A DNA stretch of 8,219 nucleotides, taken from the NCBI GenBank assembly GCA_005789925.1, contig SXWG01000057.1:1-8219 (forward strand). Reading direction: 5' to 3'. Origin of the DNA: Actinomycetota bacterium. Its GTDB lineage: Bacteria; Actinomycetota; Acidimicrobiia; Acidimicrobiales; Ilumatobacteraceae. Positions 1 through 6,778 of this stretch are shown here, one piece after another. A program made the translations under genes and the position numbers. Under the pieces are notes generated by a model. The model was not told the DNA's origin. It saw only the letters and a list, made by a program, of their open reading frames with translations, and did no database searches. The first letter of the stretch is position 1. Every line of letters starts with the position of its first letter.

Positions 1-159
1 CACACCGGACGTTTCTTGAAACCGATGTTGACCACCTCTGGGGCCGACAAGCATGTGGCGGATGTGAAGAAGAAAGTGACACGTTCTGCAAAGCCCACCG
101 CGAATCCGGCAAAGAAGGTGGACAAGAAAGTCACCAAGAAGGTCGCGCGTGGTCGCTAA
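1..159 (+). CDS. uvrA: UvrA, excinuclease ABC subunit A (3' end only)
   Basis: Frame 1 is open from the left edge to a TAA at 157-159, giving the last 52 residues of a protein whose start lies outside the window. The first residues read HTGRFLKPML, nearly identical to the C-terminus of E. coli UvrA (HTARFLKPML), the ATPase that recognises damage with UvrB in nucleotide excision repair. Where E. coli UvrA ends, this protein continues for about 40 residues. From about residue 23 the extension is very basic, with about ten lysines and three arginines mixed with Ala, Val, Thr and Pro, and is probably a disordered DNA-binding tail. The last 11 bases overlap the start of uvrC, so the two repair genes are likely co-transcribed and translationally coupled. 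Identification rests on a short conserved end plus the uvrC neighbour. Confidence 0.85.
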   Translation, partial: HTGRFLKPMLTTSGADKHVADVKKKVTRSAKPTANPAKKVDKKVTKKVARGR

Positions 160-2050
160 GCCGACTCCGTCGTCCATTCCGGAGTCGCCGGGTTCCTATC
201 AATTCAAAGACGTGCACGGGCGCGTCATATATGTGGGTAAAGCGAGCAACTTGCGATCTCGCGTGTCTCAATACTTTCAAGACGCTCGTCATCTGCATCC
301 ACGAACAGTCGCAATGGTCGCAGCTGCCGAGTCCGTGGAGTGGATCGAGGTCCGCAACGAAGTCGAAGCATTGATGCTCGAATACAACCTCATTAAACAA
401 CACCGACCGCGATTCAACGTCCGACTCCGCGACGACAAGAGCTACCCGTTCTTGGCTGTCACCATCGACGAGCAGTGGCCCCGTGCAGTGGTGATGCGCG
501 GCACGAAACGCAAAGGCACAAAGTACTTCGGTCCGTATGCGCATGCATACGCAATCCGCGACACGCTCGATCTTTTGCTGAGAACGTTTCCGGTGCGCAC
601 CTGTTCACCTGGCAAGTTCAACCAGCACAGCAAACTCGGTCGTCCCTGCCTTCTCTTCCACATCGAGAAGTGTTCCGGGCCCTGCGTCGGCGAGGTCGAC
701 AAGAAGGCATACGACTCGATGGTGAGCGGGCTCTGCGAATTTCTCGAGGGCGACGTGGATGCCGTCGTCGAAGAACTTGAAGAAAAGATGAAGGTTGCCT
801 CTGAGGCGCAGGAATACGAAGTTGCCGGACGCACACGGGACCGATTGCACGCTGTGCGACGCGCGAGCGAGAAGCAGTTGATGGTGGGGTCTCGTGACGA
901 AGACTTCGACATCATCGCAGTCGCCAATGACGAACTCGAGGCGTCAGTACAGGTGTTCTTCGTGCGAAAAGGTCGGGTACTCGGCCGTAAGGGCTACATC
1001 CTCGACAAAGTCGAGGAGTTGTCCGTGTCCGGGGTCGTCGGTCGAACAATCGAAAGCCTCTACGGCGACCCACCGCCGCTTGGGGTGCCGAAGTTCGTGC
1101 TCGTGCCAGATCTTCCGGAGGAGGTCGCTGTATATGAGGAGTGGCTGAAGAGTTTGCGCGGCACGCGGGTCGACATCCGCGTGCCGCAAAAGGGTGACAA
1201 GCGCGAACTGCTCGAGACGGTGACGCGAAATGCCTCTGAAGAGTTTCTTCGACACCGATTACGACGCGCCGCAGACCACAATGCGCGTAGTCGCGCATTG
1301 ACTGAGCTTCAAGACGCGCTCGGCCTGCCAGAGGCTCCGTTGCGTATCGAGTGCTACGACATGGCTCACCTTCAGGGTCAGGACTATGTGGGTTCGATGG
1401 TGGTGATGGAGGATGGACTTCCCGTGAAACGCGAATACCGTCGCTTCAAAGTGCGAACAGTCGAAGGAAATGACGACTACGCCGCCATGGGAGAAGTCTT
1501 GCGTCGACGACTTGAGGCCTACGTGGAGGAAAGAGACACACCACGTGAGGACGGCGCGAAGCCAGGGAAATTCGCGTATCCGCCTCAGTTGCTCTTGGTG
1601 GACGGCGGCAAGGGCCAACTTGGTGTCGCGATTCAAGTCGTGTCTGACCTCGGCCTTGAAGACGAAATTCCCGTCGCCTCTCTCGCGAAACGATACGAAG
1701 AGGTCTTTGTACCTGGGAGATCAGAACCGATTCGTATCGGGCGCGGCAGTGACGCTTTGTTCATGTTGCAACGCATCAGAGACGAAGCTCACCGTTTCGC
1801 CAACACATTTCATCGTGAGATACGCGGAAAACGAATGTTGGTGTCCGAGCTTGACGGCATTCCGGGGCTCGGTAAGACGAGAGCGGCTCGACTTCTGCAG
1901 GAACTCGGCGACATTCAGGCAATACGGTCGACACAGAGGGAGCAATTTGACCAGTTGAAATGGTTGCCAGCGAAAGTTGCTGACGCCGTGTTCGAGCGTT
2001 TTCATCCGGCCATCTCCGGCGATACGAACGCAGAGCAACATGACGGGTGA
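149..2050 (+). CDS. uvrC: UvrC, excinuclease ABC subunit C
   Basis: This 633-residue protein makes both incisions, 3' then 5', around a lesion held by UvrB in nucleotide excision repair. Domains in order: an N-terminal GIY-YIG nuclease (about 13-95, with PGSYQFKD, VIYVGKA and the Glu-containing NEVEALMLEYNL); a four-cysteine cluster (C152, C167, C175, C179) matching the [4Fe-4S] site of UvrC; a UVR helix pair for UvrB contact (about 204-240); an RNase H-like nuclease with D404 (ECYDMAH), D485 (LLLVDGGKGQ) and H548 (DEAHRF) as the likely triad; and a C-terminal helix-hairpin-helix (about 568-618, DGIPGLGKTRA). Length and all key residues are normal. The GTG start at 149 is chosen because AAGAAGG lies six bases upstream and the protein then begins just before the GIY-YIG domain. 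It overlaps uvrA by 11 bases and the next gene by 11. Confidence 0.97.
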   Translation: MVAKPTPSSIPESPGSYQFKDVHGRVIYVGKASNLRSRVSQYFQDARHLHPRTVAMVAAAESVEWIEVRNEVEALMLEYNLIKQHRPRFNVRLRDDKSYPFLAVTIDEQWPRAVVMRGTKRKGTKYFGPYAHAYAIRDTLDLLLRTFPVRTCSPGKFNQHSKLGRPCLLFHIEKCSGPCVGEVDKKAYDSMVSGLCEFLEGDVDAVVEELEEKMKVASEAQEYEVAGRTRDRLHAVRRASEKQLMVGSRDEDFDIIAVANDELEASVQVFFVRKGRVLGRKGYILDKVEELSVSGVVGRTIESLYGDPPPLGVPKFVLVPDLPEEVAVYEEWLKSLRGTRVDIRVPQKGDKRELLETVTRNASEEFLRHRLRRAADHNARSRALTELQDALGLPEAPLRIECYDMAHLQGQDYVGSMVVMEDGLPVKREYRRFKVRTVEGNDDYAAMGEVLRRRLEAYVEERDTPREDGAKPGKFAYPPQLLLVDGGKGQLGVAIQVVSDLGLEDEIPVASLAKRYEEVFVPGRSEPIRIGRGSDALFMLQRIRDEAHRFANTFHREIRGKRMLVSELDGIPGLGKTRAARLLQELGDIQAIRSTQREQFDQLKWLPAKVADAVFERFHPAISGDTNAEQHDG

Positions 2051-2771
2051 GAACAGGCGTCTTTGGGAGGCAAACGCACCATGGTGGATCGAGAATTTCA
2101 CAGAGGGTGTTGACCCGGAATATCAAGACCAGATCATTCCGCTGCTGAGATCAGAGGTTGCCGGCGGGAAGCGGCTGCTCGACGTCGGCTGTGGGGAGGG
2201 ACAACTCGCGCGCGTCATCGCCGAATCGGGTGCAGACGTCATCGGGGTCGAGGTCACGACAGCCCAGCTCGACATCGCTTCGCAGCGTCGTGGTGGAGCG
2301 CGGTACGTTCAGGCCTCGAGCGACAACCTGCCGTTCGCATCCGGCACATTTGACACCGCTGTCGTGTGCCTCGTGTTCGAGCACGTCGACTTGCTCGATG
2401 AATCAATCGCTGAAATCGCAAGAGTCCTCGAGCCAGGCGGTCGATTCTGTTTCTTCCTCAATCATCCACTTCTCCAGACACCGGGAAGTGGATGGATCGA
2501 CGATCACATCATCGACCCACCAGAGCAGTATTGGCGTATCGGGGCGTATCTCGTGGAGACCGAATCCATCGAGGAGGTGCAACCTGGCGTACACATTCGC
2601 TTCGTTCATCGCCCGTTGTCGGTGTATGTCAACACGCTCGCTCGACACGGCCTTACTATTGAAGCCATGGTCGAGCCCGAGCCGCCCGAATCCTTCTTAG
2701 CGCGTGCTCCCGAGTATCGGCTGGCGCACACTGTTCCCAGGCTCCTGTATCTCCGGACGCGGAAGCAATGA
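2040..2771 (+). CDS. Class I SAM-dependent methyltransferase, substrate unknown
   Basis: This 243-residue soluble protein has the Rossmann-type fold of the UbiE/Methyltransf_11 group. Motif I is LLDVGCGEGQ (46-55), and the acidic end of strand 2 is in GVEVTT (69-74). NLPF (96-99) with FDTAVVCLVFEHV (104-116) forms motifs II-III, and RVLEPGGRF (128-136) is the post-motif. A His-Pro pair follows (NHPLL), then an aromatic-rich segment (PEQYWRIGAYLVE) that may form the substrate pocket. The motifs show AdoMet binding, not the substrate; small molecule, lipid and quinone are all possible. ATG 2040 is chosen because it overlaps the uvrC stop by 11 bases and gives a normal N-terminus (MTGENRRLWE). 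An in-frame TTG at 1977 would add 21 residues read out of frame from uvrC and is unlikely. The Shine-Dalgarno is weak, consistent with coupling to uvrC. The stop overlaps the rapZ start by four bases. Confidence 0.9.
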   Translation: MTGENRRLWEANAPWWIENFTEGVDPEYQDQIIPLLRSEVAGGKRLLDVGCGEGQLARVIAESGADVIGVEVTTAQLDIASQRRGGARYVQASSDNLPFASGTFDTAVVCLVFEHVDLLDESIAEIARVLEPGGRFCFFLNHPLLQTPGSGWIDDHIIDPPEQYWRIGAYLVETESIEEVQPGVHIRFVHRPLSVYVNTLARHGLTIEAMVEPEPPESFLARAPEYRLAHTVPRLLYLRTRKQ

Positions 2772-3625
2772 CAGACATCCTCGTCATCACGGGCCTGAGC
2801 GGTGCCGGTCGTTCGCAGGCTGCCGATGACCTCGAAGATCTTGGTTGGTTTGTGGTCGACAATCTTCCTGTGGTGCTCGTCGACAAGGTTGTCGAGTTGT
2901 CCGGTGAATCCGGTGGAGCCATCGATCAACTGTGTCTCGTCGTCGGCAATGTCCGACAGCAGACATCGGTGCTTGCCTCGATATCAAGCCTGCGCGAGTC
3001 CGGTCATCGTGTACGACTGATGTTTCTCGAGGCATCCACCCGGGAGTTGGTCACCCGTTACGAAGCAACGCGCCGAAAGCACCCGTTCGTCGAGGAAGGA
3101 CTCGGCCTCGAGGCACTCATCGAGCGTGAACGTGCGATTCTCGAAGAAGTGCGCGCAGCTGCAGACCTGGTGATCGACACGACAGGCTTGAACATCCACC
3201 AATTGAAGTCGAAGTTGGTGGAAATGTTCGGCCCGACGTCTTCGAAGGATGTGCTTCAGGTCACCGTGTCATCGTTCGGCTTCAAGCACGGCCTTCCCCT
3301 CGATGTCGACATGGTCCTCGACGTGCGATTCCTTCCCAATCCACATTGGGATGATCGACTACGCCCGATGACTGGTCTTGACGATGCAGTGCGTGATTTC
3401 GTCATGTCTCAACCGGCATCGACGGAGTTTCTCAATCGAACGCTGTCACTGCTCGAGCTGGTGCTACCGGCGTATGTGCAGGAAGGACGAAGCTACTTCA
3501 CATTGGCTGTCGGCTGCACGGGGGGTCGACACAGGTCTGTGGTGCTCGCCGAATCCATTGCAGGGGGCATTCGCGATCTTGGGTACACGCCACGAGTTAC
3601 TCATCGCGACATGTCCGCGCACTAG
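2768..3625 (+). CDS. rapZ: RapZ-family nucleotide-binding protein (YvcJ/UPF0042)
   Basis: This 285-residue protein has the normal family length. The N-terminal P-loop domain has a Walker A GLSGAGRS (9-16) with Arg in place of Lys, which is usual in actinobacterial members, followed by DLGWFVVDNLP (24-34) and FLEAST...TRRKHP (86-106). The C-terminal domain carries SSFGFKHGLP (168-177), DVRFLPNPHW (185-194) and GCTGGRHRSV (249-258), the most conserved family signature. In E. coli, RapZ senses glucosamine 6-phosphate and delivers the sRNA GlmZ to RNase E. Gram-positive relatives bind and hydrolyse nucleotides, but their role is less clear and no GlmZ is expected here. The ATG is fused to the preceding methyltransferase stop as ATGA, so the two are probably translated together. 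The whiA and yvcK genes often found next to rapZ are missing from this position. Confidence 0.95.
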   Translation: MTDILVITGLSGAGRSQAADDLEDLGWFVVDNLPVVLVDKVVELSGESGGAIDQLCLVVGNVRQQTSVLASISSLRESGHRVRLMFLEASTRELVTRYEATRRKHPFVEEGLGLEALIERERAILEEVRAAADLVIDTTGLNIHQLKSKLVEMFGPTSSKDVLQVTVSSFGFKHGLPLDVDMVLDVRFLPNPHWDDRLRPMTGLDDAVRDFVMSQPASTEFLNRTLSLLELVLPAYVQEGRSYFTLAVGCTGGRHRSVVLAESIAGGIRDLGYTPRVTHRDMSAH

Positions 3626-3643
3626 GGTCGACTCGTTATCTAA

Positions 3644-4684
<1,041 letters not shown>

Positions 4685-4693
4685 GGTCGGCTG

Positions 4694-5809
4694 GTGCCGC
4701 GCATTCCGACACTTGAAGACTTGGGAGACGTCGCTGGAAAGCGCGTCCTCGTGCGCACAGATTTCAACTGTCCGATGGAGGGCCCAGAGGATGCTCGCAC
4801 CATCACCGATGATTTCCGCATCCGTGCGGCGCTGCCGACAATCAATTGGCTGACCGAGCGTGGTGCGACAGTGGTGTGCGCGAGCCACCTCGGGCGTCCG
4901 AAAGGTGCGCCTGTCACCAAGTATTCGATGGAGCCGGTCCGGCGGCGGCTCGCCGAGCTAGCGCCCGGTGTCGAGCTACTCGAAAATCTTCGATTCAATT
5001 CCGGAGAAGAGAAGAACGACGCTGATTTTGTCGCACAACTCGTGCGCGGCGTCGATGCGTACGTGAACGATGCGTTCGGTGCCGCACACCGTGCGCACGC
5101 GTCGATCGTGGGGCCACCAAGGACCTTGCCGTCGGCTGCTGGACGATTGTTACAGCGCGAAGTTGAGGTGCTCGGTGGTCTTCGTGAGAACCCGAAGCGC
5201 CCATTCGTCGCGGTGCTTGGTGGCGCGAAGGTCAGCGACAAACTCGGCGTCATCGAGGCGCTCCTGCAAGTCGTCGATGCATTGGTCATCGGAGGAGGCA
5301 TGTGCTTCACGTTCCTTGCCGCGAAGGGGTATCCGGTGGGCGACTCAATCTGTGAACTGGACCACGTGTCGACATGTCGCAAGTTGCTCGACGGCGTAAA
5401 ACCCATTCATCTGCCTGAGGACATCAACGGCCTTGACGCATCAGGCGCCTACGCGACATTTGGGGTACGTCTCCCGGATGGCGCAAAAGGACTCGACATC
5501 GGACCGGGGAGCGCAGCGGCCTTCTCAGACGTCATCATGGACGCTCGAACCGTTTTTTGGAACGGCCCGATGGGAATGTTCGAAGACGAGCGTTTCGCGT
5601 CGGGCACACGAACGGTCGCTCAAGCAATGGCAGACACGAAGGCGTTCACGGTGGTCGGAGGCGGAGACAGCGCGGCGGCCCTCGCACAGTTCGGACTAGA
5701 CGATGAAGTGGACCATGTGAGCACTGGCGGAGGAGCATCGCTCGAGTTGCTCGAGCTCGGTGACTTGCCAGGTCTTGCGGCTTTGAGAGGAGCTCCGAAT
5801 GCCCACTGA
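4694..5809 (+). CDS. pgk: Phosphoglycerate kinase, compact form
   Basis: This 371-residue enzyme transfers phosphate from 1,3-bisphosphoglycerate to ADP. Visible motifs are RTDFNCP (21-27, usually RVDFNVP), SHLGRPKG (64-71), LLENLRF (95-101), YVNDAFGAAHRAHAS (123-137), LGGAKVSDK (175-183), IGGGM (199-203), WNGPMGMFE (289-297), GGGDSAA (322-328) and HVSTGGGASLE (341-351). These cover the phosphoglycerate-binding basic patch, the nucleotide-binding lobe and the hinge. Most bacterial PGKs have about 390-400 residues. Here the segment between RRLAEL and LLENLRF, normally some 30 residues, is reduced to APGVE, and a few residues are also lost near 233-236. The active-site residues I can place remain, so it should be functional. 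The GTG start is supported by TGAGG seven bases upstream; the nearest upstream in-frame stop is the gap TGA. It overlaps tpiA by 11 bases. Confidence 0.97.
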   Translation: MPRIPTLEDLGDVAGKRVLVRTDFNCPMEGPEDARTITDDFRIRAALPTINWLTERGATVVCASHLGRPKGAPVTKYSMEPVRRRLAELAPGVELLENLRFNSGEEKNDADFVAQLVRGVDAYVNDAFGAAHRAHASIVGPPRTLPSAAGRLLQREVEVLGGLRENPKRPFVAVLGGAKVSDKLGVIEALLQVVDALVIGGGMCFTFLAAKGYPVGDSICELDHVSTCRKLLDGVKPIHLPEDINGLDASGAYATFGVRLPDGAKGLDIGPGSAAAFSDVIMDARTVFWNGPMGMFEDERFASGTRTVAQAMADTKAFTVVGGGDSAAALAQFGLDDEVDHVSTGGGASLELLELGDLPGLAALRGAPNAH

Positions 5810-6584
5810 CAAGCGCAAGCCACTCATCAGTGGAAACTGGAAGATGCACCACAACCACTTCGAAGCGATCCAGTGCGTGCAGAAGTTGTCGTACATGGTG
5901 TCGAAGGAAGATTTTGAAGCCGTCGATGTGAGCATCCATCCACCGTTCACCGACATCCGCAGCGTTCAGACCGTCATCGAGTCTGACGACATGCGCTTTG
6001 TTCTCGGCGCACAGAATTGTCATTTTGAAGAGAAGGGCGCGTTCACTGGTGAGATCGCCGCAGCTTTTCTCGCCAAGCTGAGTGTGTCGTATGTGATTGT
6101 CGGCCACAGTGAACGTCGCGAACTGTTCGGCGAGACCGACGAAGTGATCTCCAAGAAGATCACTGCAGTCTTCAAGGCAGGCATGACACCGATCGTGTGT
6201 GTCGGCGAGACCCTCGACGAGCGCGAGAACGGCCGCACAGAGGAAAAGGTGTTGTCGCAGGTTCGCGCAGCAATTGCCAAGCGACCACCCGAGCAGGTCG
6301 GCTCGATGGTCATCGCTTACGAGCCAATTTGGGCCATCGGCACAGGCAAAACCGCCACGGCGGCAGACGCCCAAGCAGTGTGCGGCGCGATTCGCCGGGA
6401 GGTCATCGTGTCGTCGGGAAATGACGTGGGAGAGCGAGTTCGAATCCAGTACGGGGGGTCGGTGAAGGCTGGAAACGCTGCCGAAATCATGGCCCAGCCG
6501 GACATCGACGGGGCTCTTGTGGGTGGGGCAAGCCTGGACCCAGAAGAATTTTCTCGCATCGTTCAATACCGGCTGCACGCCTGA
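5799..6584 (+). CDS. tpiA: Triose-phosphate isomerase
   Basis: This 261-residue (beta/alpha)8-barrel enzyme interconverts dihydroxyacetone phosphate and glyceraldehyde 3-phosphate, feeding gap and pgk upstream. Catalytic residues are visible: N13 and K15 in SGNWKM, H103 in VGHSERRELFGE, and E175 in AYEPIWAIGTGKTA, followed by the flexible lid. The phosphate-binding ends YGGSVKAGNA (218-227) and GALVGGASLD (238-247) are intact. Length is normal. ATG 5799 lies inside the end of pgk (11-base overlap) and has a strong Shine-Dalgarno, GAGAGGAG at 5785-5792, six bases upstream. This suggests efficient independent initiation as well as coupling. It is the last gene of the glycolytic set; in many actinobacteria secG follows, but here there is a non-coding region and a new transcription unit. 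Confidence 0.98.
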   Translation: MPTDKRKPLISGNWKMHHNHFEAIQCVQKLSYMVSKEDFEAVDVSIHPPFTDIRSVQTVIESDDMRFVLGAQNCHFEEKGAFTGEIAAAFLAKLSVSYVIVGHSERRELFGETDEVISKKITAVFKAGMTPIVCVGETLDERENGRTEEKVLSQVRAAIAKRPPEQVGSMVIAYEPIWAIGTGKTATAADAQAVCGAIRREVIVSSGNDVGERVRIQYGGSVKAGNAAEIMAQPDIDGALVGGASLDPEEFSRIVQYRLHA

Positions 6585-6594
6585 GTGAACCTCG

Positions 6595-6604
6595 TCTGTA
6601 CAGA
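6595..6604. repeat. 10-base perfect palindrome downstream of tpiA
   Basis: TCTGTACAGA is a perfect inverted repeat that starts ten bases after the tpiA stop codon. It lies just upstream of the region where a promoter for the following lipoprotein gene would sit, so a repressor or activator site is conceivable. It is too short, and lacks a T-run, to be a convincing terminator. A 4-base CCAG/CTGG stem (6614-6625) follows and could add a weak stop structure. Function is not established. Confidence 0.3.
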
Positions 6605-6607
6605 TTG

Positions 6608-6637
6608 TTAAGCCCAGGGGTCTGGCGCTGTTAGCCT
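6608..6637 (+). promoter_or_regulatory. Candidate promoter for the solute-binding protein gene
   Basis: TAGCCT at 6632-6637 fits the TANNNT pattern of an actinobacterial -10 element. The -35 is poor: TTAAGC at 6608-6613 gives an 18-base spacer with three matches to TTGACA, while the better-looking TTGTTA at 6605-6610 gives a 21-base spacer. Transcription would start near 6644, which coincides with the base of the first leader hairpin at 6645. This agreement is the main support. An activator could compensate for the weak -35. Confidence 0.35.
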
Positions 6638-6644
6638 GAACGGG

Positions 6645-6746
6645 CCTTGGTTGAACGAGAGACCAGCCAAGGACGCGCAGGGATGCGCCGGAGGGGGTAA
6701 CACGTGTCTTCCTTTTGGCTGTCCGTGCCGTGGCGAGAGCCCGCGG
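6645..6746 (+). promoter_or_regulatory. Structured 5' leader with several hairpins, possible cis-acting RNA
   Basis: Four local stems can be drawn. P1 pairs CCTTGGTTG (6645-6653) with CAGCCAAGG (6664-6672), nine pairs including one G-U, with a ten-base loop. P2 pairs GCGCA (6675-6679) with TGCGC (6684-6688) around a GGGA loop of GNRA type. P3 pairs GGAGG (6690-6694) with CTTCC (6708-6712). P4 pairs CCGTGGC (6728-6734) with GCC and GCGG (6739-6746, one bulged C) around GAGA, a second GNRA loop. The 3' arm of P1 can instead pair with TCC..TTGG at 6710-6718, so two folds compete. I do not recognise a known riboswitch class, and no T-run marks a terminator. Drawn by eye, without energy calculation. 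Confidence 0.4.
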
Positions 6747-6764
6747 TTCTCACGATCATCGACC

Positions 6765-6771
6765 AGGAGGT
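6765..6771 (+). promoter_or_regulatory. Ribosome-binding site that fixes the lipoprotein start
   Basis: AGGAGGT is a near-perfect complement to the 16S rRNA 3' end and lies seven bases before ATG 6779. It decides between this start, directly ahead of a standard lipoprotein signal peptide, and an in-frame GTG at 6704, which also has a purine-rich stretch (AGGGGG, 6692-6697) six bases upstream but would put 25 residues in front of the signal peptide. Confidence 0.85.
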
Positions 6772-6778
6772 CACATCA

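Noticed and set aside
1977..2039. Upstream TTG start for the methyltransferase
   Set aside because: The 21 extra residues are read out of frame from the end of uvrC, have no ribosome site and add nothing resembling the family N-terminus.
2792..2815. RapZ Walker A with Arg in place of Lys (GLSGAGRS), as a possible inactive ATPase
   Set aside because: Arg at this position is the normal form in actinobacterial RapZ proteins and the rest of the motif is intact.
5785..5809. Programmed frameshift making a PGK-TPI fusion, as known from Thermotoga maritima
   Set aside because: The overlap would need a +1 shift, there is no slippery run of bases, and tpiA has its own strong Shine-Dalgarno and ATG. 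Termination-reinitiation explains it better.
5646..6578. Long antisense open frame (310 codons) opposite tpiA and the end of pgk
   Set aside because: Same reasoning: no domain, no convincing ribosome site, and complete overlap with catalytic genes on the + strand.
6611..6628. Terminator after tpiA formed by GCCCAG and CTGGCGC
   Set aside because: The core stem is only four pairs, extension needs a bulge, and no T-run follows. It overlaps the candidate promoter spacer, so I do not call it.
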